Shown one piece after another: positions 35,492 to 44,543 of a stretch of 64,000 nt of DNA (its first letter is position 1; each line of letters opens with the position of its first letter). Both the position numbers and the translations under genes were made by a program. The notes below the pieces were generated by a model. The model did no database searches. It worked only from the letters and a program-made list of their open reading frames with translations, and was not told the origin of the DNA. Origin of the DNA: Flavobacteriaceae bacterium (GTDB lineage Bacteria > Bacteroidota > Bacteroidia > Flavobacteriales > Flavobacteriaceae); NCBI GenBank assembly GCA_018402385.1, contig JAGYJA010000004.1, positions 62,001 to 126,000 of the forward strand. Direction: 5' to 3'.

Positions 35492-36760
35492 ATGAAAAAA
35501 ACAGTTTTAATTATTACTGCTCTTTTATTAACAGTAATATCATATTCACAAAAAAAGGAACTAAGAGAAGCTTCAAAACAAATTAGCAGTAATTCGTTTG
35601 AGCAGGCAAAGCAAACTTTAGCCTCCATTGAAGGGCAAATTAATACTGCTGATGATAGCCAAAAAGCTGAGTTTTATCTATACAAAGGACAAGCATATAT
35701 GGGAGCCGCTGGAAATAATCAAGAGGATCTTATGGAATCGGTTGATGCATTTAAAAAAGTATCAGAAATTGAATCTACCGGCAAACCAAAATACACAAAA
35801 CAAGCTGAAGAAGAAATTCAAGGTTTAATCGTAAGACTGGTGAACTCTGCAATTCAAGATCAAAATGCTGAAAAGTACAGTGAGGCTTCTAAGAAACTTT
35901 ATGCGGGTTATACTATAAGTAAAATTGATACTGTTTACTTGTATTTTGCAGCTACAAATGCTATGAATGCTCAAGAGTATGATAATGCTATGAATTATTA
36001 TGAAGAATTACTAGATCTTGGCTATACTGGTGTTGAAAAGGAATTTGTTGCAACAGATAAAGAAACTGGAGAAATTGAAGTATTTGTTAACAAAGAAGAA
36101 CAAAATTTAATGATGATGTCTGGAAACTATGTTAGACCACAAGAGAGGATGTCAGATCCCAGAAAACCCGATATTTTAAGAGATTTAGGGATTCTTTATG
36201 TTGAAAACGGAAAAATTGAAAAGGCAAAAGAATTAATTTCTAATGCCAGAAAAGAGAATCCAAATGATATAGCGCTTCTCAAAGCCGAGGCCAATATAGC
36301 TCTTCAAATGGATGACATGAAAAGATATAATGAATTAATGCAACAAGTTGTTGCTTCAGACCCTGAAAATCCAGAGTTATTTTACAATCTTGGAGTGAGT
36401 GCCTCTAGCATAGGTGACAATGAGAATGCAATCAAATATTATCAAAGAGCACTTGAATTAGATCCTCAATATATAAATGCTCAAGTAAATATGGCTGTAT
36501 TAATTCTTGACCAAGAGCAAGCTCTTATTGAAGAGATGAATTCTTTAGGTACCTCTGCAAAAGATAATAAGCGTTATGATGAATTAATTGATCAAAGAAA
36601 TGAAATGTATAATAATGCTGTTCCTTATCTTGAAGGCGCCTTAAAAGGGAGACCTGAAGATGCAAATATTTTAAGAACATTAATGAATATATATTCAATT
36701 CTTGGAGAAGATACTAAGTTCAAAGAAATGAAATCAAGACTTGAAGGTTTAGAAGAATAA
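35492..36760 (+). CDS. Exported tetratricopeptide repeat protein
   Basis: A 422-residue protein with a signal peptide (MKKTVLIITALLLTVISYSQ) and several TPR motifs. The clearest is PELFYNLGVSASSIGDNENA with YYQRALELDPQYINAQVNMA after it (about 285-330); weaker ones lie at 35-100, 140-175 and 225-270. It is a periplasmic or outer-membrane scaffold; no enzyme motif is seen. It lies directly downstream of gyrA and is followed by a strong terminator, so the two are probably one transcript. Confidence 0.82.
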   Translation: MKKTVLIITALLLTVISYSQKKELREASKQISSNSFEQAKQTLASIEGQINTADDSQKAEFYLYKGQAYMGAAGNNQEDLMESVDAFKKVSEIESTGKPKYTKQAEEEIQGLIVRLVNSAIQDQNAEKYSEASKKLYAGYTISKIDTVYLYFAATNAMNAQEYDNAMNYYEELLDLGYTGVEKEFVATDKETGEIEVFVNKEEQNLMMMSGNYVRPQERMSDPRKPDILRDLGILYVENGKIEKAKELISNARKENPNDIALLKAEANIALQMDDMKRYNELMQQVVASDPENPELFYNLGVSASSIGDNENAIKYYQRALELDPQYINAQVNMAVLILDQEQALIEEMNSLGTSAKDNKRYDELIDQRNEMYNNAVPYLEGALKGRPEDANILRTLMNIYSILGEDTKFKEMKSRLEGLEE

Positions 36761-36777
36761 AAAAAACTAATTTCTAT

Positions 36778-36813
36778 AAAAAAGGGTTTGTTTTATTGAA
36801 CAAACCCTTTTTT
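36778..36813 (+). terminator. Strong intrinsic terminator after gyrA-TPR
   Basis: A 15-bp perfect stem (AAAAAAGGGTTTGTT at 36778-36792 with its complement at 36799-36813) around a 6-nt loop. It lies 17 nt after the TPR gene stop and could also act in the reverse direction. Confidence 0.9.
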
Positions 36814-36896
36814 ATTTAATGATATTATCATTTTTTAAATCCTTTTTTTTGAAATTGTTTTGATTTTAAGTCTTCAAAATACATTTATACTAAAAT

Positions 36897-37988
36897 CTAC
36901 TTTTTAATAATTTTGAAAACTTGATTTGTATCACTATTTATATAATTTGCTAAATAAATTCCCGGGGCATAATTTGAAAAATCAATGTTTGTTTGTTTTG
37001 AATGAATTAAAATCGACTCTATATATTGTCCTTGAATTGAATATATAGAAAGACTCCCACCAAAATCTTTACTATTAATTTTAAAAGTTGCAAATGATTG
37101 TATAGGGTTTGGGATTATTTGAACTTGAGGTTTTTCTATTTCATCAAAAGTACTCAAAGGAGTTTCTTGATAGACTCTCACATAATCAATTTCAAAAGAA
37201 TCCATATTAAAATTTGGATCAATTGATGGAAGTATGGCAAAATTTAATAATAGATACTGTTCTTGATCAAATGGCCAGGTATCTGAGTTATATACTTCAG
37301 GGTTGTATTGATAATGTTCAACACCATCAACTGAAAAAACCATTCTATCGTGGAACCATTCCAAGGTATAAATATGAAAATTTGTCGATGCAGTCTCTAT
37401 GTATTGCCCTCCATGATTAATCGTGCCACCATAGCTAGATGGGGTGTGTATTGCGCTTTGAACAAAATTTTGATTATTTCCCCAATGTTCCATAATATCA
37501 ATTTCACCACAAGCTGGCCAAAATTTTGAGCCAAAACCTTGTAAATCCCAATAAGCACCGGGCTCTATAATATTTTTTCCAAGAGTCCAAATCGCAGGCC
37601 AGGTTCCTGTTCCTGAGGGAAGTTTAGCACGCACTTCTACACGCCCATATGTAAAGGCAAATTTTGAATTTAAACGAGCAGATGTAAATTGTTTTGTGAC
37701 TCCCTGATCTGTAAAGGATTCTCTAATTGCTACAATATTTAACACTCCATTATCAATAAAAGTATTTTCAATTCTATTAGTGTAGTGTTGTATTTCTCCA
37801 TTATACCATGAACTTCCATTGGGTAATTGAGTTTGATGATGCCATTTTTCAAAATCGGGTAAACCACTTTCGTCAAATTCATCTTGCCATACTAAATAAT
37901 TAAATATTGGATCTGAGTTTTTAATTTGCGATTGAATATCACAAATAAATAAAAGTGTAATAAATATTGTAAGATAGTAAGTTTTCAT
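36897..37988 (-). CDS. Secreted GH16 endo-beta-glucanase with T9SS sorting domain
   Basis: A 363-residue protein with a signal peptide (1-20) and a GH16 catalytic domain (about 30-275). The active-site motif GEIDIMEH places the nucleophile at Glu162, the helper at Asp164 and the acid/base at Glu167. WPAIWTLG and QDEFDESGLPD are further family blocks. This layout is typical of laminarinases (beta-1,3/1,4-glucan hydrolases). The last 80 residues (QIIPNPIQSFATFKI to the C-terminal IIKK) form a type A T9SS sorting domain, so it is exported by type IX secretion. It is 18 nt downstream of the NlpC/P60 gene but may have its own promoter. Confidence 0.9.
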   Translation of the reverse strand: MKTYYLTIFITLLFICDIQSQIKNSDPIFNYLVWQDEFDESGLPDFEKWHHQTQLPNGSSWYNGEIQHYTNRIENTFIDNGVLNIVAIRESFTDQGVTKQFTSARLNSKFAFTYGRVEVRAKLPSGTGTWPAIWTLGKNIIEPGAYWDLQGFGSKFWPACGEIDIMEHWGNNQNFVQSAIHTPSSYGGTINHGGQYIETASTNFHIYTLEWFHDRMVFSVDGVEHYQYNPEVYNSDTWPFDQEQYLLLNFAILPSIDPNFNMDSFEIDYVRVYQETPLSTFDEIEKPQVQIIPNPIQSFATFKINSKDFGGSLSIYSIQGQYIESILIHSKQTNIDFSNYAPGIYLANYINSDTNQVFKIIKK

Positions 37989-38006
37989 TTTATCTCTGAT
38001 TTTAAG

Positions 38007-38762
38007 CTAATCTAGGATGATTTTTTTTATAACTCTAAGCTTGTGACTGTGTTTTTTTAATTCCAAATTAAAGATGCCACTGTGATCCAGCAAATCAATT
38101 CTAACCTTTCCGTGTGCATGAATTATGTAATTATCATGCATTATTATGCCAACGTGTGTTATCACGCCCTCACTATTGTCAAAAAAAGCAAGGTCACCGG
38201 GTTCACTCTCTTCTATAAAACTAAGAGTTTCCCCCTGAGTAGCCTGGTCTTTAGCATCCCTTAATAAACGATGCCCATTTAATTTATAGACTAATTGTGT
38301 AAAACCACTACAATCAATTCCAAAAGGGCTTTTTCCTCCCCATAAATAGGGAGTGTTTAAAAAAAGTAATGCCGTTTCAATGAGATTTTGTTTGGCATAG
38401 TTTCCTGTTACAAAATTACCATCATATTTGTGATTTAGATAAGGCAATGCATTTAGATTTGAGCCAATAGGGATAGGGATTAATACCCCATTTGAATCTG
38501 AAATAAACTCCATAATGTCTGAAGTAATTTTTGGAGTTTGACTTTCTAAAGAATGATAAGTCTCTGAATTAATTTCAATAAATTGTTTGGTGTCTATCCA
38601 GCCTTCATATTCATCAAAAGCAAGCCTAATTTTGGACCATTTGGTTTTTTCTTCGATGATTTTGAAATGTTCACCATATAAAACTTGAGTGACCATTTCA
38701 CTTTTATCACTTGCTTCAAGTCTCAAAGGGACCAGGCTCAAATTGCAAAGGCCATATTTCAT
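38007..38762 (-). CDS. NlpC/P60 family peptidoglycan hydrolase
   Basis: A 251-residue protein with an SH3-like domain (about 1-65, WSKIRLAFDEYEGWI) and a C-terminal NlpC/P60 domain. The catalytic set is Cys151 (FGIDCSGFTQLVY), His203 (VITHVGII) and His215 (YIIHAHG). Family enzymes cut the D-Glu/meso-DAP stem-peptide bond. No signal peptide is obvious at the start MKYGLCNLSLVP, which is normal for this Bacteroidota subgroup (YkfC-like, used in muropeptide recycling). Its ATG follows the thiolase stop with no gap. Confidence 0.87.
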   Translation of the reverse strand: MKYGLCNLSLVPLRLEASDKSEMVTQVLYGEHFKIIEEKTKWSKIRLAFDEYEGWIDTKQFIEINSETYHSLESQTPKITSDIMEFISDSNGVLIPIPIGSNLNALPYLNHKYDGNFVTGNYAKQNLIETALLFLNTPYLWGGKSPFGIDCSGFTQLVYKLNGHRLLRDAKDQATQGETLSFIEESEPGDLAFFDNSEGVITHVGIIMHDNYIIHAHGKVRIDLLDHSGIFNLELKKHSHKLRVIKKIILD

Positions 38763-39941
38763 TTATTTCCTTTCAATAACCATTGCAGAAGCTCCACCGC
38801 CTCCATTACAGATTGCTGCTGCTCCAAGTTTTGCATTGTTTTGCTCAAGAACATTTAAGAGCGTTATTAAAATTCTAACGCCACTACAACCTAAAGGATG
38901 ACCTAATGATACAGCTCCACCATTCACATTTACATTTGAATCATTGAGACCCAAAATTTTCATATTTGCCAGTCCAACAACAGCAAAAGCCTCATTGAAC
39001 TCAAAGAAATCTATTTCATTTATTGTAACTCCTGCTTTATTGAGCGCAAGAGGCAAAGCTTTAGCAGGAGCAGTTGTAAACCATTTAGGTTCTTGAGCTG
39101 CGTCTGCATAGCTTTTAATGTATGCTAAGGGTTTTAGACCTAGTTCGTTTGCCTTCTCTTCAGACATTAAAACAACTGCACCAGCACCATCATTAATTGT
39201 TGAGGCATTTGCAGCAGTGACTGTTCCTTCTTTTGTGAAAGCCGGCCTTAAGTTGGGTATCTTATCAATAAATACATTTTTGAACTCTTCATCTTCAGAA
39301 ACAATTATTGGCTCTCCCTTTCTTTGAGGTACTGCAACAGGAACTACTTCATTCGCAAACTTACCTTCTTTCCAGGCTTTTGCAGATCTTTCATAAGATT
39401 GAATTGCAAATTTGTCCTGGTCTTCTCTTGAAAATTTATATTCAATAGCACATTCATCGGCACAAACCCCCATGGCGTTGTTGTCATAAGCATCAACCAG
39501 TCCATCTCTTTGCATACCATCAATCATTGTTGATGGTCCAAATTTTGTAGCCTGTCTTAAGTAAGTATAGTGTGGTATATTACTCATGCTTTCCATACCT
39601 CCGGCAACAACAATATCAACATCACCAGATTTTATAGCTTGAGCAGCTTGCATAACAGCTTTCATTCCTGAGGCGCAAACTTTATTGACCGTGGTACAAC
39701 CCACATTGTTTGGTATTCCTGCTGCCATAGCTGCCTGACGAGCGGGAGCTTGACCCACACCGGCCTGAACAACATTACCCATTAAAACTTCTTGGACAAG
39801 ACTAGGGTTAAGATTTATTTTTTCAAGAGCTCCTTTAATTGCTATTGCACCTAGTTGAACTGCTGATAAAGAGGAAAGTCCTCCCATAAAACTTCCTATG
39901 GGTGTTCTTGCAGCTGAAACAATGACTACATTTTTACTCAT
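38763..39941 (-). CDS. Acetyl-CoA C-acetyltransferase (thiolase)
   Basis: A 392-residue thiolase. The acyl-accepting Cys lies in TVNKVCASGMKAV (about residue 88), the histidine block is GHPLGCSGVRIL, and the second catalytic Cys is in the C-terminal CNGGGGASAMVIE. It condenses two acetyl-CoA or cleaves acetoacetyl-CoA. The chosen start MSKNVVIVSAARTPIGSF is the family start; the ORF from 40001 adds a non-homologous 20 residues. It has its own promoter and heads the run thiolase-NlpC/P60-GH16. The combination looks like convenience rather than a pathway. Confidence 0.93.
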   Translation of the reverse strand: MSKNVVIVSAARTPIGSFMGGLSSLSAVQLGAIAIKGALEKINLNPSLVQEVLMGNVVQAGVGQAPARQAAMAAGIPNNVGCTTVNKVCASGMKAVMQAAQAIKSGDVDIVVAGGMESMSNIPHYTYLRQATKFGPSTMIDGMQRDGLVDAYDNNAMGVCADECAIEYKFSREDQDKFAIQSYERSAKAWKEGKFANEVVPVAVPQRKGEPIIVSEDEEFKNVFIDKIPNLRPAFTKEGTVTAANASTINDGAGAVVLMSEEKANELGLKPLAYIKSYADAAQEPKWFTTAPAKALPLALNKAGVTINEIDFFEFNEAFAVVGLANMKILGLNDSNVNVNGGAVSLGHPLGCSGVRILITLLNVLEQNNAKLGAAAICNGGGGASAMVIERK

Positions 39942-39977
39942 TATAATTGGTTTAAAATATTTGTATTTATTAAGGAG

Positions 39978-40008
39978 CAAATTTACATAAAATAAAGGCA
40001 ATTATCAA
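39978..40008 (-). promoter_or_regulatory. Candidate promoter of the thiolase operon
   Basis: On the minus strand TTG (40008-40006), a 20-nt spacer and TAAATTTG (39985-39978) match the Bacteroidota -33/-7 pattern. The thiolase ATG follows at 39941. Confidence 0.6.
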
Positions 40009-40173
40009 TTTGGTTCTACCACATTATTCTTGTTACTAACAATAAAAGAGCTCTTGAATTGTTAAATAGTAAATTTATCTTAAGCAAATTTTTAGTATAA
40101 AAAGTTGATACTTTAAAGAAAATTAAGGTAGTTAATTCATTATAAATGACTTAAATATTTTTTTGATTTTTTG

Positions 40174-40204
40174 TTGTGATATAAGTTTTGATAGCTTACA
40201 TTTG
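40174..40204 (+). promoter_or_regulatory. Candidate promoter of the tRNA cluster
   Basis: TTG (40174-40176), a 20-nt spacer and TACATTTG (40197-40204), 35 nt before the first tRNA. The 238-nt gap upstream of the tRNAs otherwise holds only AT-rich DNA. Confidence 0.6.
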
Positions 40205-40239
40205 CAACCGCCTTTTAAGGTATATAAGTTCTTATTTTA

Positions 40240-40324
40240 GGAGAGTTGCCAGAGTGGTTAATGGAGCAGTTTGCTAAACTGTCGACGGGTAACTGTCGCG
40301 TGGGTTCGAATCCCACACTCTCCG
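40240..40324 (+). tRNA. tRNA-Ser (anticodon GCU)
   Basis: An 85-nt class II tRNA. Acceptor arm GGAGAGT pairs with ACTCTCC, the anticodon stem-loop CAGTTTGCTAAACTG gives anticodon GCT, a long variable arm follows, and the T loop is GGTTCGAATCC. CCA is not encoded. It reads AGC/AGU codons. Confidence 0.96.
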
Positions 40325-40384
40325 CATTAAAACTCTGTTTTTTTTAAATTTTATTGAAATTTACCTCTTTTGAAAATCATTTTT

Positions 40385-40459
40385 CGGGGTGTAGCGTAGC
40401 CCGGTTATCGCGCCTGCTTTGGGAGCAGGAGGTCGCAGGTTCGAATCCTGCCACCCCGA
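40385..40459 (+). tRNA. tRNA-Pro (anticodon UGG)
   Basis: A 75-nt cloverleaf. Acceptor CGGGGTG pairs with CACCCCG, the anticodon loop CTTTGGGAG gives TGG, and the T loop is GGTTCGAATCC. CCA is not encoded. It lies 60 nt after tRNA-Ser and probably shares its transcript. Confidence 0.96.
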
Positions 40460-40516
40460 CAAAATAGAGGTTTATTTTTTTAATTTTATAAACCTCTTTT
40501 TGTTTTTTTAACTTTT

Positions 40517-40590
40517 GGTCGCGTAGCTCAGCTGGATAGAGCATCTGCCTTCTAAGCAGACGGTCAGAGGTTCGAATCCTCTCGCGATCA
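40517..40590 (+). tRNA. tRNA-Arg (anticodon UCU)
   Basis: A 74-nt cloverleaf. Acceptor GGTCGCG pairs with CGCGATC with one G-U pair, the anticodon loop CCTTCTAAG gives TCT, and the T loop is GGTTCGAATCC. CCA is not encoded. It reads AGA/AGG codons. Confidence 0.96.
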
Positions 40591-40675
40591 CTTAAAAGCC
40601 TTACTTTTTGTGGGGCTTTGTTGTTTTATATAGTTTCATCTCTATTACTTATTAAAATGCTAACAAAAAATTAAA

Positions 40676-41842
40676 TTATTCTTTTTTACAAAACAATATT
40701 ATCTTCTTTCCTTCTTTATTTGTTGTAAAAAATAAGTATAAATCACCACCATCTTTAATTTTCCATCTAGTTTTAAGACTTGAAACAGTTTCAGGAAAAT
40801 TTCTTGTTGATAAATTTGCTTTAAGTCCAACCAAATCTTTTTTAATTTCCTGTTTAGTGTAAGGAATAACTTTTGTTATTTCAAATCGTCTTCCCGGAAA
40901 ATCAAAAATTGTATCACTTGTGAATAAATGTGAACTTGGAGCTAATTTTTCTAAAGGGTATTGCAAACACAAAGCATCAAACAGACCACTTTTCATTATT
41001 GCAGCATTGGGTTCATACAAGAATTTTTTTGGTAAGGTATAGGTAATTTTATTGCTCAAATAGAGAGGTGCTTTAAATACTTCTGTTGAGGATTCCAAAA
41101 GATTTACAGTAATTATGTTTGTCAAACTTTCTCGGCCTTTCTCAATTAACCATATCAATTCTTTTACTTCGTTTTTTACTGCAACAATGTGAATTTCAAA
41201 AACGTGATTCAGCTCGCTTAAACCTGCACTAATATCAAGCATAGGTGAGGTTTTAATCATTAGTGTTTTACAACGACCAAGTAAATAATTAAGATGATTT
41301 ACAACATTGGGTAAACAATCTGAGAGGTAAAAAACTTTTCCTTTTATTTCATTTCGTCTTGAGGGATCTATGTATATAACATCATACTTTTTGTCGTCAA
41401 TTGCATTAATACCATCTTCATTATAACAACAAATAGTTTTATTCAAAATTGAAAAATTATGTTTTGCAATTTTTGAAAGCGCTGCGTTTGTTTCAAAATG
41501 CGAAATTTCTTTAAATTTTTTCGAAAAATAATAGGTGTCCACACCAAAGCCTCCGGTCAAATCTGCTATTGTATTTCCTTTAACCAATTCAGATTTGTAG
41601 TGTGCAGTAACTTCTGAAGATGTCTGCTCTATGTGAATTTTTGGTGGATAGTAGATGTTTTTTGTTTTAAACCAAGTGGGAAGCTTGCCTTTTGCTTTAG
41701 ATTTACCCTGAATTTGAATGCTTATTTCTTGAATAGAAACCTTGGAAAAAGGTGACCCTTTTAAAGTGAGTTTTACAAGATCATGGTTTAAATATTTATT
41801 GATAAAATCCTGAACTTCTTTATTTAAAATGGATTTGTTCAA
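40676..41842 (-). CDS. Class I SAM-dependent methyltransferase with THUMP-like domain
   Basis: A 388-residue protein. Motif I of the methyltransferase fold is IADLTGGFGVDTYYFS (about 96-111), and the catalytic-loop region reads VIYIDPSRR (about 155-163), a pattern of the Bacteroidota family that carries a THUMP-like C-terminal domain (about 295-385, FEITKVIPYTKQEIKKDL). The substrate is presumably an RNA but is not known. It is the last gene of a tight minus-strand operon starting at the ChaN-like gene, 8 nt after the AI-2E-type permease. Confidence 0.8.
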   Translation of the reverse strand: MNKSILNKEVQDFINKYLNHDLVKLTLKGSPFSKVSIQEISIQIQGKSKAKGKLPTWFKTKNIYYPPKIHIEQTSSEVTAHYKSELVKGNTIADLTGGFGVDTYYFSKKFKEISHFETNAALSKIAKHNFSILNKTICCYNEDGINAIDDKKYDVIYIDPSRRNEIKGKVFYLSDCLPNVVNHLNYLLGRCKTLMIKTSPMLDISAGLSELNHVFEIHIVAVKNEVKELIWLIEKGRESLTNIITVNLLESSTEVFKAPLYLSNKITYTLPKKFLYEPNAAIMKSGLFDALCLQYPLEKLAPSSHLFTSDTIFDFPGRRFEITKVIPYTKQEIKKDLVGLKANLSTRNFPETVSSLKTRWKIKDGGDLYLFFTTNKEGKKIILFCKKE

Positions 41843-41850
41843 ACTAAAGG

Positions 41851-42939
41851 TTAAAGGTTTTTAGTGAGTCTTTTTACTATTTTATTTTCAGATAAAAACT
41901 CTTTACTAATTACTTTTATTACAGTGTATAATGGAACGGCAGCAATCATTCCCAGAACTCCAAATAACAAACCTCCAATAATAATAACAAGGAAGATTTC
42001 AAGAGGATGAGATCGCACACTATTTGAAAAAATTAACGGCTGACTTAAAAAATTATCAATTAATTGACCAATAACGAAACCAATCATTACATAGATTGTT
42101 GTGGGTAAAATCACAGAACTAAAATCTTGCCCAAGATTGCTCGACATTGTGAGAAACATCATAACAAATGCACCAATTAAAGGACCCACATAAGGAATGA
42201 TATTTAATAAAGCACATAAAAATGCGATAACAATGGCATTTTCGATTCCAAAAAATAATAATATAAATGAATAGATTATAAAAAGAACCATAATTTGAAA
42301 AACAAGGCCAATAAAATAACGGGACAACAAATTTTTGATTTTTTCAAGTGATTTTTCAAAACGTGCTTCGTTCTCATCAGGAATAAATGTTAATATTCCA
42401 TTTTCCAATAGTTTACTATCTTTTAATAGAAAAAATGAAATAAAAATCACAGAAAAGAGACCAATACTAAAAGATCCTAAAGCACTTATAAAGCCATTAA
42501 TGAAGTCTGGTATAAATCCAAAATTCAAGGAATTCAATATTCCGGAATTATTAACTTTAGATTCCAAATCAAAATGTGGGCCTGAGAAATAAATTAAAAT
42601 TTCTGAGTATAAATTTTCAACTGTTGCTGAAAGTGAATCAATATTCAGAAGTGAAAGATTATGACTTTGCTGCTTGATTAAAGGAATAAACATTAATAAC
42701 AACCCAATCAAAAAACCAAAAATTATAACCATAGTTGTAATTACAGCTAAAAAGTTTTTAAATCGCATTCGCTCTTTTAAAAACAAAACAATGGGTCTGC
42801 CAATGAGCGTAACAATTCCTGCAAGTACAATGTAAAGCAGCACACTTTGAATTTTATATAAAAACCATCCCAGAAAAATGAAGCCAAAAATGATAGCTAC
42901 TGCTTGGAGAATTCCCTTTCTAATTTCTTTTGCAATCAT
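41851..42939 (-). CDS. AI-2E family transporter
   Basis: A 362-residue membrane protein with about eight hydrophobic helices. It has the paired N-terminal helices (ILQAVAIIFGFIFLGWFLYK) and a central amphipathic stretch, followed by the conserved ALLNIIPYVGPLIGA and VIGQLIDNFLSQPLI blocks of the AI-2E/PerM permease family. Family members have been tied to autoinducer export or Na+(Li+)/H+ antiport; the substrate cannot be inferred here. It lies 17 nt after the DUF4159 gene. Confidence 0.86.
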   Translation of the reverse strand: MIAKEIRKGILQAVAIIFGFIFLGWFLYKIQSVLLYIVLAGIVTLIGRPIVLFLKERMRFKNFLAVITTMVIIFGFLIGLLLMFIPLIKQQSHNLSLLNIDSLSATVENLYSEILIYFSGPHFDLESKVNNSGILNSLNFGFIPDFINGFISALGSFSIGLFSVIFISFFLLKDSKLLENGILTFIPDENEARFEKSLEKIKNLLSRYFIGLVFQIMVLFIIYSFILLFFGIENAIVIAFLCALLNIIPYVGPLIGAFVMMFLTMSSNLGQDFSSVILPTTIYVMIGFVIGQLIDNFLSQPLIFSNSVRSHPLEIFLVIIIGGLLFGVLGMIAAVPLYTVIKVISKEFLSENKIVKRLTKNL

Positions 42940-42956
42940 ATTTAAAATTCTTTAGG

Positions 42957-43601
42957 TCAGTTTTCAAATGCAAATTTGACAATATTTGTCCCCATTTGCA
43001 ATGCCTTTTGCCTTACATCTTCTGGGTTATTGTGTACTTCGGGGTTTTCCCAACCATTTCCTAAATCAGTTTCATAAGTGTACAATAAAATGAGTCTGTC
43101 TTCATCAAAAATCCCAAAAGCTTGTGGCGGCTTGTTATCGTGTTCATGAATTTTAGGTAAGCCTTTTGGAAATTTAAAATGATATGAAAATAGGGGATGG
43201 GAAGCTGGTAATTCTAACAATTCTTTTTCCGGAAATAACTTTTGGATTTCTGGCCTTAAAAATTTATCCATTCCATAATTATCATCAATATGAAGAAACC
43301 CTCCACTTAATAAATAGTTTCTGAGGTTTGAAACATCTTCAGGGGTAAAAAAAACATTGCCATGACCTGTCATGTGAACAAAGGGGTATTGAAAAATTTC
43401 AAGGCTGGAAGTCTCCACAGTTTGTGGTTTTTCTGCTATTCTTGTGTTGATGTTTTGATTTGAAAATTTGATTAAATTGGGGAGGGAAGTGGGGTTTGCA
43501 TACCAATCCCCACCGCCATTGTATTTTAATACGGCAATTTCTTGAGCATTAAAGGATGTACTGAATAATGAGACTAAAATAAGTGTTAATAGATATTTCA
43601 T
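42957..43601 (-). CDS. DUF4159 domain protein, exported
   Basis: A 214-residue protein with a signal peptide (MKYLLTLILVSLFSTSFNAQ) and a DUF4159 domain covering the rest: YNGGGDWYANPTSLPNLI, PFVHMTGHGNVFFTPEDVSN and GGFLHIDDNYG, a fold related to class I glutamine amidotransferases but without the catalytic Cys. Function is unknown. It lies 4 nt after the ChaN-like gene in the same operon. Confidence 0.85.
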   Translation of the reverse strand: MKYLLTLILVSLFSTSFNAQEIAVLKYNGGGDWYANPTSLPNLIKFSNQNINTRIAEKPQTVETSSLEIFQYPFVHMTGHGNVFFTPEDVSNLRNYLLSGGFLHIDDNYGMDKFLRPEIQKLFPEKELLELPASHPLFSYHFKFPKGLPKIHEHDNKPPQAFGIFDEDRLILLYTYETDLGNGWENPEVHNNPEDVRQKALQMGTNIVKFAFEN

Positions 43602-43605
43602 TTTT

Positions 43606-44460
43606 TTAATATGTAGTTGTTACATTCTCATTGACAACAATAATAAAATCTGCCTTCCCTTGGTGTTCTTCTTCAAGATATGATATATCCTTTTGAGTAA
43701 CCGTTGAAATGGTTTTATATTCTAAATCGGGTTCAGTTAACTTTAGATACCATAAAATTCCTTCATAAAAGTCACTGTGGTAAGCTCCATTATAATGAAT
43801 AAATAATTCATCTTCAACCCTGTTTTCTAGAATCGAATAAGCCATAGTAGCATCTTTAATAGCCTGAGCTTTTACAAGTTCCGGTGTGCCGTGTTCTCCC
43901 ATCATCGTAAGAATATTTTGATAGGTAGGTAATTCAGGGTCAAAATTTATTGGTAAAGGAGCTATATACCCTTTTTCTTCAGCACTAATGGAATCTAATG
44001 CTTCAAAGCCATTTCTAAAAACCATATTTGCATAACGCCTGGGTATATTTGTAGCAATAAATTCAATATTGTTTTCTTTTGCAAGTTTAACAAGGGGTGC
44101 ATAGTCTGTTTTATAATTTGACCATAATCGGGCTAAGGTGTCCAAACCTTTTTGGTTAATTTGGTCACTCAGAAATTTATTCAAAGGTTCCTGATTGTCA
44201 CGCTCAAACATTTCAGCACCCAATTTCACCGTCCTTGTTTGAATTAAATCTTTTGTCAATTCAAACTGTAACCAGTGAGAAATCGCACTGTTATGTTGCT
44301 CTCCAAATAAAAGTATATCTGAATTTTCGACATTTTCTTTTAATTCATTATAGTGAGTTTCAATACCATCTGGGGTAAAGATTGTGTAAGCTTTTTTGTG
44401 TTGACCAAAAGCTGAAAATGACACTATCAAAAAAGAGATTATAAAGAGGTAATAATTCAT
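43606..44460 (-). CDS. ChaN-like (haem-binding uptake, Tiki superfamily) protein
   Basis: A 284-residue protein with a signal peptide (MNYYLFIISFLIVSFSAFGQ) and a ChaN-like domain: ILLFGEQHNSAISHWLQFEL holds the Glu and His of the EHxxx signature, and FIHYNGAYHSDFYEG near 225-240 has the second conserved His pair. Campylobacter ChaN binds haem at the outer membrane, and related domains act as proteases; either role is possible. It is the first gene of the tight run to the methyltransferase. Confidence 0.8.
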   Translation of the reverse strand: MNYYLFIISFLIVSFSAFGQHKKAYTIFTPDGIETHYNELKENVENSDILLFGEQHNSAISHWLQFELTKDLIQTRTVKLGAEMFERDNQEPLNKFLSDQINQKGLDTLARLWSNYKTDYAPLVKLAKENNIEFIATNIPRRYANMVFRNGFEALDSISAEEKGYIAPLPINFDPELPTYQNILTMMGEHGTPELVKAQAIKDATMAYSILENRVEDELFIHYNGAYHSDFYEGILWYLKLTEPDLEYKTISTVTQKDISYLEEEHQGKADFIIVVNENVTTTY

Positions 44461-44488
44461 TGAAAAATTTTAGTGCTAATTTAAAAAT

Positions 44489-44523
44489 AAAAAACCCGAT
44501 TATTAAAAATAATCGAGTTTTTA
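44489..44523 (-). terminator. Terminator of the IDGQQRG-repeat gene
   Basis: CGATTATT (44497-44504) pairs with AATAATCG (44508-44515) around a 3-nt loop, extended by A/T pairs with one mismatch, and followed on the minus strand by a T-run. It lies 20 nt after the stop at 44544, so the downstream ChaN-like gene probably has its own promoter. Confidence 0.75.
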
Positions 44524-44543
44524 AGGTTTTAATGAATTAAGAA

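Noticed and set aside
40002-40239. Possible small RNA upstream of the tRNA cluster
   Set aside because: Apart from the two divergent candidate promoters the sequence shows no terminator or structured element.
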